Assembly (NCBI GenBank): GCA_050330955.1
Contig: JBHJHJ010000148.1
Location: 1-27,208, forward strand
DNA length: 27,208 nucleotides
DNA from: JBCCAG01 sp050330955
GTDB taxonomy: Bacteria; Cyanobacteriota; Cyanobacteriia; CAKZMO01
Direction of reading: 5' to 3'
Every line of letters begins with the position of its first letter. The first letter of the stretch is position 1. Of the stretch, positions 1-7,770 are shown piece by piece. The notes under the pieces are model-generated. The model was not told where the DNA came from, did no database searches, and saw only the letters and a program-made list of their open reading frames with translations. The position numbers and the translations under genes are program-made.

Positions 1-2991
1 GAGGCGATCGCCTGGGCCGTGTGGGGTCAGAGCCGGGCAACTTCTGAAGACAACGTGATTCACCTGGGAGAAGTGGAAGCTCGGGTTGACTTCACCTTTC
101 GCTGCCACCAGCAGACCTACCGGATTATGCGGGCTCGCTACCGGCGCCAGGCCAGCTCCCTAGAGTTTCAAATTCAAACCAACAATGGCTTTCGGGTGTT
201 GACCGGACGAGGGCTGCGGGCGACCCAGCAGATTATTCAGCAGCATATTCGATTGGACTACGAGACCTTTATCAATTCGTCCTACCTGCGCCAGGGGCGG
301 GCAGACGAGTTCATGCTCAAGCGGCCCAGCGAGCGCAAGCGAATTCTAGCGGATCTCCTGAAGCTCGATCAGTATGACCAGCTCTCAGAGCGATCGCGGG
401 AGAGGGCTCGCCAGCTGAGGGCAGAGTTGGGGGCTCTAGAGCGAACTGTCGCCCAGCTGGATCTGCAGCTGCAGCAGGGGCAGGCGATCGCCTCACAGCA
501 GGCCCAGATGCAGCAGGATCACGACGCGCTTCAGCAAGTGTATAGCGAGGCGGCACAGCAGGTCCAAACCCTACGGCAGCAGGCCCAGCAGCGAGCCGTT
601 TGGCAGCAAGAACATCAGCTTCGGCGGCAGACGCTGCATCAGCTTGAGGCGGACTGCAGGCGGCTTGAGGTGGAGCGGCAGCACCTCCAGCAGCAGCGAC
701 AGGCCCAGCAGGCCATCGTGGAGGATGGGGAGGCGATCGCTGCGGGCTACGCCCGCCGTCAGGCGCTGGCGGAAGAGGATGCGCGCCAGGCAAGGCGTCA
801 GCAGGCTTATCAGGCCGCCCTGCAAGAGCGGCAGACCTTCCTGCAGCAGCAGCAGGACGTGATTCAAGCCCTTAGCGACCGGCAGCACCGCGTCCAGGCG
901 CAAATTGAAGCGGTCATGCAGCAAAATGACGAGCTAGAGCAGGTGCTAAATAAGGCAGACCGCACCGCCGCAGCGGTGGAAAAGCTCACCCAGGCCCGCA
1001 CTAGGCTCACCGAGCTAGACCAAATGCAGCTCGCGGCGGACCCCCTGCTTCAGCGACGGCAGCAAATCCAGAGCCAGCTTGACCAGCGACGGGTGCGGCT
1101 TGCAACTCGCCTGGACGAGCTGCAGCAGGCCCTAGCCCAGACCCAGCAGCAGGCCCAGCAGGCAGACCTGCAGCAGGCCATTCAGCAGACCCAGCAGCAG
1201 ATTCAGCATCTGCAGCGGCGGCGCGGCTATCAGGAACAGGTGCGGGAGCGGGGGCTGGAGCGACGGCGCTTCATGGACCAGCTCCAGGCGCGGCAGCGGG
1301 ACATCGAGCAGCAGATGGCGCTGCTGGCGCAAAAGATAGGGTTTCTGGAGGAGCCGGCATCCGCAAAGACCGCATTGATGATTGAGGCAGAGCCGGTGAG
1401 CGCCCTTGTAAACGCGTCTCCCAATCAACCTGAAGGTGGGGCAGACCAGTGGGCGGGTATCCCCTGTCCCCTGTGCGATCGCCCCCTAGATGAGCACCAC
1501 CTTCAGCGGGTGCTTGCCCAATATGACGCTGAGCAGCGCGATTTACAGGCCCAGCTCTGGACTACCCGAGAGCAGCTGGCAGCAGCAGACCGGGAAATCC
1601 AGGTGATGCGGCAGGAGTACCGTCAGGTTGAGCATGAGCTGGCGGCCTACGAAGAGGTGATTGAGCACAGCGGGCAGCTCAAGGCCTGCCTTCACAGCGC
1701 GGCCCAGGCCCAGGCGCGGCTGGGTGACCTACAGCACGAGCAGCAGCAGCTTCAGCGGCAGCTGCAAACCCAGGCCCACAGCGTGGAGCTGGTGGATGAG
1801 CTGCAGGCCATCGACCAGCAATTACAGCAGATCAACTACGACGATCGCTCCCACGCTCTAGCTCGGGGAGAGGTGGACCGCTGGCGCTGGGCAGATGTCA
1901 AGCAGGCAGAGCTGCACCAGGCCCGAAAGCGACGGCAGCGTCTGGGGGAGCAGCAGCAAACCCTGACGGCCCAGGCCAATGAGCTAAAGGTGGCCCTTGA
2001 AGCCGCCGCCTCGTCCGAGCTGCAGCAGGCCATCGACCAGATTGATCAAACCGTTGCTGCCCTGGCCTACGACGCTGAGCACCACGATGCCGTTCGGCGG
2101 CGGTTGGCCCAGGCCCAGTCTCAAGTTCTGCGCTACCAAGCGCTGCAGCAGGCCCGGGCCCAGCTCCCTGAGCTAGAGGTGCGGGAGCGGGCAGCCGCTG
2201 CGGCACTGGAGGCCCGGACCCAGGTCTTTCAGGAGACTCAAGGGCAGGTCCAGCGACTTCAGCAGCAGCTTCAGCGATCGCCCGATAGCTCGGAAGCTCT
2301 GACTGCTTTAGAGCAAGCGCAGCAGCAGCGCCGTCAGCAGCTCGACACCCAGCTGGCGCAGCTGGGTCAGCTCCAGGCCCAGCTGCAGCAGCAGGTTTGC
2401 CTCCAGGCTCAGCGGGATGAAGCAGCGGCCCAACAGAGCAACCATCAGCGTCAGGCTTGGGTCTATGACGAGCTGACCTACGCCTTTGGCAAAAACGGCA
2501 TCCAGGCCCTGATGATCGAAAACGTTCTGCCCCAGCTTGAGGCCGACGCCAACCGGATTTTAGGGCGGCTGAGCGCCAGCCAGCTCCACCTGCAGTTTGT
2601 CACCCAGCGCGCCAGCAAAACCAAGACCCGGGGACAGGCCAAGCTGATTGACACCCTGGATATCCTCATCGCCGATACCCAGGGCACCCGGCCCTACGAA
2701 ACCTACTCGGGCGGCGAGACGTTCCGGATCAACTTTGCCATTCGGCTGGCCATCGCCCGGCTGCTGGCCCAGCGATCGGGCACGCCGCTGCAGATGCTGA
2801 TTATTGACGAGGGGTTTGGCACCCAGGACGCGGCAGGCTGCGATCGCCTCATCAGCGCCATCAACGCGATCGCCCCTGACTTCTCCTGCATTCTGGCCGT
2901 GACCCACGTCCCCTATTTAAGGGAAGCGTTTCAGGCGCGGATTGAGGTGGTGAAAACGGAGGCGGGCTCTCAGCTTCAGCTTGTCGCGTAG
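1..2991 (+). CDS. sbcC: SbcC-type DNA exonuclease subunit, 5' end outside the window
   Basis: SMC-like ATPase subunit of the SbcCD (Mre11-Rad50 type) nuclease, which opens hairpins and processes DNA ends. The reading frame is open from base 1 (E-A-I-A-W-A before the GTG at 19), so the true start and the Walker A motif lie upstream. Numbered from base 19, the protein has long coiled-coil arms (about residues 105-800) that are very rich in Gln. The zinc hook CPLC is at 483-486. The ABC signature YSGGE begins near 896, and a Walker B-like segment LIIDEGFGTQD follows near 926. The partner sbcD is not in the window. The short segment just before the hook (about 450-478) is Ala/Pro/Gly-rich and does not look coiled. 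The family is certain. The sbcC label, rather than a generic Rad50-like name, rests on length and layout. Confidence 0.93.
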   Translation, partial: EAIAWAVWGQSRATSEDNVIHLGEVEARVDFTFRCHQQTYRIMRARYRRQASSLEFQIQTNNGFRVLTGRGLRATQQIIQQHIRLDYETFINSSYLRQGRADEFMLKRPSERKRILADLLKLDQYDQLSERSRERARQLRAELGALERTVAQLDLQLQQGQAIASQQAQMQQDHDALQQVYSEAAQQVQTLRQQAQQRAVWQQEHQLRRQTLHQLEADCRRLEVERQHLQQQRQAQQAIVEDGEAIAAGYARRQALAEEDARQARRQQAYQAALQERQTFLQQQQDVIQALSDRQHRVQAQIEAVMQQNDELEQVLNKADRTAAAVEKLTQARTRLTELDQMQLAADPLLQRRQQIQSQLDQRRVRLATRLDELQQALAQTQQQAQQADLQQAIQQTQQQIQHLQRRRGYQEQVRERGLERRRFMDQLQARQRDIEQQMALLAQKIGFLEEPASAKTALMIEAEPVSALVNASPNQPEGGADQWAGIPCPLCDRPLDEHHLQRVLAQYDAEQRDLQAQLWTTREQLAAADREIQVMRQEYRQVEHELAAYEEVIEHSGQLKACLHSAAQAQARLGDLQHEQQQLQRQLQTQAHSVELVDELQAIDQQLQQINYDDRSHALARGEVDRWRWADVKQAELHQARKRRQRLGEQQQTLTAQANELKVALEAAASSELQQAIDQIDQTVAALAYDAEHHDAVRRRLAQAQSQVLRYQALQQARAQLPELEVRERAAAAALEARTQVFQETQGQVQRLQQQLQRSPDSSEALTALEQAQQQRRQQLDTQLAQLGQLQAQLQQQVCLQAQRDEAAAQQSNHQRQAWVYDELTYAFGKNGIQALMIENVLPQLEADANRILGRLSASQLHLQFVTQRASKTKTRGQAKLIDTLDILIADTQGTRPYETYSGGETFRINFAIRLAIARLLAQRSGTPLQMLIIDEGFGTQDAAGCDRLISAINAIAPDFSCILAVTHVPYLREAFQARIEVVKTEAGSQLQLVA

Positions 2992-3014
2992 ACGGTGGAA
3001 GCGCAATCTTGCGG

Positions 3015-3482
3015 CTAGCGCACCGGCTTCACCCGCATTAGCGGCTGGTCAAACTCTACGGGTTCGCCATTCTCCACCAAAATTTCCACCACCTCACCGC
3101 TCACCTCCGCCTCCAGCTCATTCATCAGCTTCATGGCCTCAATGATGCAGATGGTCTGTCCTTTGGTAATGCGATCGCCCACGCTAACGAACGGAGGCTC
3201 ATCGGGAGCCGGGGCGCGGTAAAAGGTTCCCACCATCGGAGAGGAGACCTCGGCTAGGTCGGACTCCCGCGGCAGCGGCGGAGCGGACTGCGGGACAGGA
3301 GCAGTGGCAACTTCGACTGGCTGAGGAGCAGGCGCCACGCTTTCTGCTGCGTGGGCAGAGAGCGCCGCGGCGCCTTTACGCACAACGAGCTCAAAGTCGC
3401 CGCTTTTGAGGGTTAGCTCTTCGATATCGGTTTGATTCAGCGCTGCCAGCAGCTCATTCAGCTCAGCAATGTTCAAATTCAC
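3015..3482 (-). CDS. accB: Acetyl-CoA carboxylase biotin carboxyl carrier protein
   Basis: BCCP subunit of acetyl-CoA carboxylase, which carries carboxybiotin between the carboxylase and transferase subunits in the first committed step of fatty acid synthesis. The 155-residue protein has a helical N-terminus (1-35), an Ala/Pro-rich linker (about 38-75) and a C-terminal biotinyl domain (about 78-155). The biotinylation motif EAMKLMNE places the biotin lysine at Lys118. The start is GTG at 3482, and no strong Shine-Dalgarno is visible. It lies 90 bases downstream of efp on the same strand; efp-accB is a common bacterial pair and the two are probably co-transcribed. It converges on sbcC with a 23-base gap. 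Confidence 0.97.
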   Translation of the reverse strand: MNLNIAELNELLAALNQTDIEELTLKSGDFELVVRKGAAALSAHAAESVAPAPQPVEVATAPVPQSAPPLPRESDLAEVSSPMVGTFYRAPAPDEPPFVSVGDRITKGQTICIIEAMKLMNELEAEVSGEVVEILVENGEPVEFDQPLMRVKPVR

Positions 3483-3572
3483 AGCTCATTCGTCCAAAGT
3501 AACAGTCACCACCCTCTTCGCCGCAGCGGCCTACTCGTAAGCTCTGCTGCTTCCTCCCAAGGTCAGATGGCG

Positions 3573-4133
3573 TTAATTCTCACGGCCCAGGTAGGAGTCG
3601 TTGCGCGTATCAATCTTAATTCGCTCACCTCTAGAGATAAATAGCGGCACCATGACCTGCGCGCCGGTTTCGACGATGGCGGGTTTGGTGCCCCCTGTGG
3701 CCGTGTCTCCCTTAACGCCAGGGTCCGTCTCGGTCACTTCTAAAACCACCGAGTTGGGCAGCTCCACTTCAATTACCTGCTCCTGCCAGCGCACGACGTT
3801 GACCTCCATCCCCTCGTTGAGGTACTTGACGCGATCGCCAATTTGGTCGGCGGAGAGTCGGCTCTCTTCGTAGGTCTCCATATCCATAAAGACAAACTGG
3901 TCCCCCTCTTTATAGGTGTGCTGCATGACGCTCTTGTCGATAATGGCCTGCGGCACCGTCTCGCCAGCCCGGAAGGTCCGCTCGACCACGCTGCCCGTCT
4001 GAGCGTTTTTGAGCTTGGTTCGCACGAACGCAGAGCCTTTTCCAGGCTTGACGTGGAGAAATTCTACGACTCGCCAAACTGCGCCATCCAGCTCAATGCT
4101 GGTACCGGTACGAAAGTCGTTGCTGGAGATCAT
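3573..4133 (-). CDS. efp: Translation elongation factor P
   Basis: EF-P binds the ribosome between the P and E sites and relieves stalling at polyproline stretches. The 186-residue length is typical. The N-terminal KOW-like domain carries the tip loop KPGKGSAFVR with Lys32 at the position that is modified in some bacteria. Two OB-like domains follow, ending with the family C-terminus (GERIKIDTRNDSYLGR). The ATG at 4133 matches the usual start, but no Shine-Dalgarno precedes it on this strand, so initiation may be leaderless or SD-independent. No epmA- or earP-like modification gene is nearby. It is the upstream gene of a probable efp-accB operon and is divergent from the cyclophilin gene across about 209 bases. 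Confidence 0.98.
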   Translation of the reverse strand: MISSNDFRTGTSIELDGAVWRVVEFLHVKPGKGSAFVRTKLKNAQTGSVVERTFRAGETVPQAIIDKSVMQHTYKEGDQFVFMDMETYEESRLSADQIGDRVKYLNEGMEVNVVRWQEQVIEVELPNSVVLEVTETDPGVKGDTATGGTKPAIVETGAQVMVPLFISRGERIKIDTRNDSYLGREN

Positions 4134-4342
4134 GAATCTTTCGGAGGAGTAATCGGCAACTTATTTTACCTCTCTAAGGCACGGTGCTTCACGCTTCACA
4201 CCAAGGATTTTGAGACGGCGCCGTCGCTGCGCGGATTTCACCCAGCCCCTCGCAACAGGGCAAGCGCAACGAGCCCCCCCTATGGGAAGATAGGAAGCGA
4301 CATCTCCTAAAGACCTACTGGCGATTTGACCCGACTATTCCC

Positions 4343-5533
4343 ATGGTAGAGACCCTAAAACCCGCTCAGGCTGCTTCTCCAGCAGACGCCAAGCTCTGGC
4401 TAAGACACTGTCTCGGCATCGTAATTGGGCTATGCGCAATAATTTTCGGCCCCGGCGCTCCTGCGATCGCCGCCAATGTGACCAGTCTGCAGGCGATTCC
4501 GAGCTCTAGCTTATCTCAGCTCATTGCCGCCCTGCCGCCAGGAGACGCCATCACCGACGGCAAGGCGCTGCTGCGCTACGCACTGCCCATTGACAATAAA
4601 TCCATTCGGGAAGTTCAGCGAGAGCTAGAGGACATCTCGGAGCGGCTGCGGATTCAGGGCACCCGGGCGACGCGGGGGGTCAAGCGCAACGTGAAGCGGG
4701 CCGAGAAGGCCCTGCGCCGGCCTGAGCGAATTTTGGCGGATGTACCCGCCGAGAACGAAATCGAAGTCAAGCGGCTGCTGGACCAGGTGCGCACCGGTCT
4801 GGCCGATCTCGAAACCTACGCCGATGAGCGGGACAAAGAAGCCGTGTGGATCAAGCGGGCCGAGATGCTGGCTCAAATTAGCCAGATTGAGGAGCTTATG
4901 GTCTCGGCATCGACCGCCCGAGTGCCAGAAGAGTACAGCAACCTGCCCCATCTCGACGGACGGGCCACCGTGAAGATGGTGACCGATAAAGGCACCATGC
5001 TGATTACCGTGGATGGCTACAACGCGCCGATTACCGCCGGGAACTTCATTGATCTGGTGCAGCGCGGCTTTTATGATGGCTTGCCGGTGGTGCGCGAAGA
5101 AGAATTCTACGTGGTGCAGATGGGGGATCCTGAAGGACCTGATGACGGCTTTGTGGACCCCAATACGGGCGAGGTGCGCACCATTCCCATGGAAATTGCC
5201 CTCAAAGATGACATGGAGCCGGTGTATGGCATGACCCTGGAGCAGGCCGGGCTTTACCTCGCTGACCCCATTCTGCCGTTTTCGGCCTACGGTACCCTGG
5301 CTATGGCGCGCCCCGACAGTGACCCCAACGGGGGCTCATCTCAATTTTTCTTCCTGCGATTTGAGTCAGAGCTGACTCCGGCGGGGATTAACCTGCTGGA
5401 CGGTCGCTACGCCGTGTTTGGCTACGTGGTTGAGAACGAAGAAGTGCTCGATAAGCTGCGGGTGGGCGATCGCATCCAGTCTATTACGGTGGTGGATGGC
5501 GCAGAGCACCTGGTACAGCCCCAGGCCGCTTAG
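4343..5533 (+). CDS. Thylakoid-lumen-type cyclophilin (CYP38/TLP40-like peptidyl-prolyl isomerase)
   Basis: 396 residues. A hydrophobic segment at about 23-43 ending in AIAA looks like a Sec signal peptide, so the mature protein is probably lumenal or periplasmic. Residues about 60-190 form a charged helical region, and residues about 195-390 are a cyclophilin-type PPIase domain (motifs GNFIDLVQRGFYDG, TLAMARPDSDPNGGSSQFFF). This order, a helical bundle then a divergent cyclophilin domain, matches plant CYP38/TLP40 and its cyanobacterial relatives, which assist photosystem II assembly. In plant CYP38 the helical part covers the isomerase site, so activity may be low; that is inferred. thiL follows after 25 bases on the same strand, suggesting co-transcription. 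Confidence 0.9.
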   Translation: MVETLKPAQAASPADAKLWLRHCLGIVIGLCAIIFGPGAPAIAANVTSLQAIPSSSLSQLIAALPPGDAITDGKALLRYALPIDNKSIREVQRELEDISERLRIQGTRATRGVKRNVKRAEKALRRPERILADVPAENEIEVKRLLDQVRTGLADLETYADERDKEAVWIKRAEMLAQISQIEELMVSASTARVPEEYSNLPHLDGRATVKMVTDKGTMLITVDGYNAPITAGNFIDLVQRGFYDGLPVVREEEFYVVQMGDPEGPDDGFVDPNTGEVRTIPMEIALKDDMEPVYGMTLEQAGLYLADPILPFSAYGTLAMARPDSDPNGGSSQFFFLRFESELTPAGINLLDGRYAVFGYVVENEEVLDKLRVGDRIQSITVVDGAEHLVQPQAA

Positions 5534-5558
5534 TTCTGTCCCTTAAACCCCAGGCGCG

Positions 5559-6542
5559 ATGCGGGTAGGAGAGCTAGGGGAGCAGGGGCTTCTCCGCCGG
5601 CTGCACCAGTTTTGCCCGCCGTCGATGGTGGGCGATGACGCGGCTGTGCTGCTGGTTCCTGAAGGGCAAAATTTAGTGGTGACCACCGACGCCCTGATTG
5701 ATGGTGTCCACTTTGCCCTGGGCCTTACATCAGACTTGGTCACCATGACCCCGGAAGATGCGGGCTGGCGATCGGTGGCGGCCAACCTCTCAGATTTAGC
5801 CGCCATGGGGGCAGAGGTTATGGGGATCACTGTAGGGCTGGGGCTCCCCGCCAGCTTGCCGGTGTCGGTGGTGGAGGGATTTTATCGGGGGATGGTTCAG
5901 GGCCTATCGCCCCACGGGGGGGAAATCTTAGGGGGAGACGTACACCGCTCCCCGGTCGTATCGCTGTGCATTACGGCCCTGGGACGGGTGGCCCCGCACC
6001 AGGTGATTCGTCGCTCCGGAGCGCAGGTGGGGGACGCCATTGTGGTGACGGGCATGCACGGGCGCTCCCGCGTCGGGTTAGAGCTGCTGCTTAACCCGGA
6101 CCTGCAGGCGATCGCCCATGGGGACGCCGAACCCTATCTTCAGGCCCACCGCCGCCCCGCTCCGCGTCTAGACGTTGTCTCGCTGCTCCATACGCTCCAG
6201 GTGAGTGCGGGAATGGACAGCAGCGACGGCCTAGCCGATGCGGTCTTACAGATTTGCCGCTGCAGCGGCGTCGGCGCCCATCTACGTCAAGCGGCTATCC
6301 CCAAACCCAGGGCAAGCTGGCTATCAGACGAACAAGCGCTGCAGTGGGCCCTCTACGGGGGCGAAGACTTTGAGCTGGTGCTTTGCCTCGCGCCCGGTAA
6401 AGCCGAGCAGCTCGTTCAGCGGGTGGGCGGGGCAGCTGTGGTGGGTAGCATTGCAGCGGGTGATGACATCTATCTCATCGATGACGAGGGCTGCATTAAA
6501 CAGCAGCTTACCTTAGCGCAAGGGTTTCAGCATTTTGCCTAG
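5559..6542 (+). CDS. thiL: Thiamine-monophosphate kinase
   Basis: ThiL phosphorylates thiamine monophosphate to thiamine pyrophosphate, the last step of cofactor synthesis. The 327-residue protein has the PurM/ThiL-superfamily landmarks: VGDDAAV near residue 24, TTDALIDGVHF near 45, the glycine-rich ILGGDVHRSP near 125, SSDGLADAV near 220 and YGGEDFELV near 265. The ATG at 5559 gives the standard N-terminus (R-V-G-E-L-G-E-Q-G-L-L). It begins 25 bases after the cyclophilin stop codon. No TPP riboswitch fits into this short gap. A hairpin directly after the stop codon probably ends or protects the transcript. Confidence 0.97.
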   Translation: MRVGELGEQGLLRRLHQFCPPSMVGDDAAVLLVPEGQNLVVTTDALIDGVHFALGLTSDLVTMTPEDAGWRSVAANLSDLAAMGAEVMGITVGLGLPASLPVSVVEGFYRGMVQGLSPHGGEILGGDVHRSPVVSLCITALGRVAPHQVIRRSGAQVGDAIVVTGMHGRSRVGLELLLNPDLQAIAHGDAEPYLQAHRRPAPRLDVVSLLHTLQVSAGMDSSDGLADAVLQICRCSGVGAHLRQAAIPKPRASWLSDEQALQWALYGGEDFELVLCLAPGKAEQLVQRVGGAAVVGSIAAGDDIYLIDDEGCIKQQLTLAQGFQHFA

Positions 6543-6543
6543 T

Positions 6544-6585
6544 GTTTTGCTAAGCAGGGCAAGTTTACAGCAACCTGCTCAAAAC
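6544..6585 (+). terminator. Hairpin immediately after thiL, terminator-like without a T tract
   Basis: GTTTTG (6544-6549) pairs with CAAAAC (6580-6585), and AGCAGG (6553-6558) pairs with CCTGCT (6574-6579). This makes a 12-bp stem with a 3-base bulge and a 15-base loop, starting two bases after the thiL stop codon. There is no run of T after it, so it may act as a weak terminator or as 3'-end protection rather than a classical intrinsic terminator. Confidence 0.45.
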
Positions 6586-6658
6586 TGAAGGGCAAATTTA
6601 CGAAAAGTCTATAGGTTTATATCCTCAGCTCATCGATTAAGCCATCAAAATATCTTAT

Positions 6659-6691
6659 GATGGGAGTAACCCCAAGAGGGTTCTACCCATC
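6659..6691. other. Two-tier stem-loop in the spacer downstream of thiL
   Basis: GATGGG (6659-6664) pairs with CCCATC (6686-6691). After a 3x3 internal loop, AACCC (6668-6672) pairs with GGGTT (6678-6682) around the loop CAAGA. All 11 pairs are Watson-Crick. The element sits in the 290-base spacer between thiL and a small ORF and has no T tract. It could be part of a 5' leader or a small RNA; I recognise no known RNA family. Confidence 0.4.
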
Positions 6692-6832
6692 GGTATAGGC
6701 TCAGATTTCGTGAGGTTACACTTTAAACCCTGTGACGTTTCGGCTTTTTAGCCTTTGTCGCTACTCCAGCTTTGAAGATTAGCGATAGCAACCGCCAATA
6801 CAGATGGGCTAGCGATATTGACGGGAGCACCT

Positions 6833-7027
6833 ATGATACAGTTTCGGCGTTCTTTTGAAGCTGTGCTAACTGCGATCGCCTTGACAGCGGCAGTTGGTAT
6901 GCAGCTCACAGCGGAGCATTCGTTCAAGCAAGTTGTGTTTAGTTTAAATGTGTCAGGCTGCGACGAGCAGATAGAAACCTGTTCACCCAAGCTTGCATCG
7001 GCCTGGCAGTTCTTTAATCCGTTCTAG
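6833..7027 (+). CDS. Small hypothetical protein with signal-like N-terminus
   Basis: 64-residue ORF that I do not recognise. ATG 6833 is preceded by GGGAG (6823-6827) at 5-base spacing, a good ribosome binding site. The N-terminus has basic residues (Arg5, Arg6) followed by a hydrophobic stretch (about 10-24), resembling a short signal peptide or membrane anchor. The rest contains two cysteines separated by six residues (C-D-E-Q-I-E-T-C) and an aromatic C-terminus. A strong intrinsic terminator lies 88 bases downstream on the same strand, which supports an independent transcript. The pair of cysteines after a probable export signal could form a disulfide; that is inference. No homology is claimed. 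Confidence 0.5.
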   Translation: MIQFRRSFEAVLTAIALTAAVGMQLTAEHSFKQVVFSLNVSGCDEQIETCSPKLASAWQFFNPF

Positions 7028-7114
7028 GCTGATTCATTGAGCTTGATTAAGGGTTCTTAGCGTAATCTAGACAGGCTTTTAGACCTAGGGACTTTTTTAT
7101 AAAAGCGATTTTTT

Positions 7115-7157
7115 GGGCGGTATTGGCGCTAAAACCTGTGTCAATACCGCCCTTTTT
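7115..7157 (+). terminator. Strong intrinsic transcription terminator
   Basis: GGGCGGTATTG (7115-7125) pairs perfectly with CAATACCGCCC (7142-7152) around a 16-base loop, followed by TTTTT (7153-7157). This is a textbook rho-independent terminator for + strand transcription and follows the 64-residue ORF. On the - strand the stem is followed by A residues, so it should not terminate in that direction. Confidence 0.85.
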
Positions 7158-7158
7158 G

Positions 7159-7341
7159 TTAGGAATGATTTGTGGCAGGGTCTCTCCAGGAATGTGTCCG
7201 CTGCAGAAATGCTCGCGCCTCCGGACAGGCTAAGACCTGTCCTTGCTGCGTTAGCACAAAATGCTGCTCAGGGTAATAGCCCGCGATCGCCAATTTGATC
7301 ACAACAACACCGACTTCAGATGGGGTTAAAATTCGCTTCAT
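7159..7341 (-). CDS. Doubtful small hypothetical protein
   Basis: 60-residue ORF from ATG 7341, unrecognised. An AGGA sequence lies about 9 bases upstream of the start. The residue composition looks protein-like, with a hydrophobic N-terminal third (V-G-V-V-V-I-K-L-A-I-A-G) and a single cysteine. Against it: it is short, stands alone in a long spacer, ends beside the + strand terminator, and contains a perfect hairpin (GGACAGG 7223-7229 with CCTGTCC 7236-7242) that could equally belong to a noncoding element. Coding status is uncertain. Confidence 0.3.
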   Translation of the reverse strand: MKRILTPSEVGVVVIKLAIAGYYPEQHFVLTQQGQVLACPEARAFLQRTHSWRDPATNHS

Positions 7342-7770
7342 ATCAAGGATCCTGAATTACTTCCGTGATGACGGGATGCATTAAGGGCACGGTCAGGGCG
7401 CAGGGCAAACGGCTGTCTTGATGGGGCTAACAACACCTGAGAATTTATGCCCATGGATCTTGCTTCAATCTGTCCGCAACCCTTTCCGTTAAGGTCGCCG
7501 ATAAGTATATACGTGCGGAGCGAAGCAAGCGCTGCTTTTGCTGTGGGAGCAATACTTTCAACTGTAAAAGACTTACTCCATGCTAGCCAAGTTTCCACTA
7601 TTGCTTGGGCCAGCACGGCATCTTCATAAAGGCTTGAATTATTGCGGTGGCGGTTGGCCTCCTACCTATGATGAGTCTATGTCAAATTAGGACTCGGCGT
7701 ATACCGTTTACTATAGGAAAGAGGTGCGCAACGAAGCTTTACGCTAGCGCCGTTGCTTAGAGAAATTGCG
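7342..7770. other. Spacer upstream of tocopherol cyclase, no convincing gene
   Basis: About 430 bases with only weak overlapping open frames (such as 7338-7616 on - and 7447-7629 on +) that lack ribosome binding sites and recognisable protein character. A 6-bp inverted repeat GCAACG (7728-7733) / CGTTGC (7751-7756) lies just upstream of the chosen tocopherol cyclase start. No clear promoter can be assigned. Confidence 0.5.

Noticed and set aside
317..924. Long - strand open frames inside sbcC
   Set aside because: They are complements of the Gln/Arg-rich, GC-rich coiled-coil coding sequence; composition is Pro/Ala/Leu-rich without ribosome binding sites or family features.
3843..4310. + strand 155-residue open frame over efp
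   Set aside because: Antisense to a certain efp gene, with no recognisable protein features.
5534..5558. TPP riboswitch for thiL
   Set aside because: The gap to the preceding gene is only 25 bases, too short for a THI element.
7338..7629. Overlapping open frames on both strands in the spacer before tocopherol cyclase
   Set aside because: No ribosome binding site, no protein-like conservation pattern, and they overlap one another.
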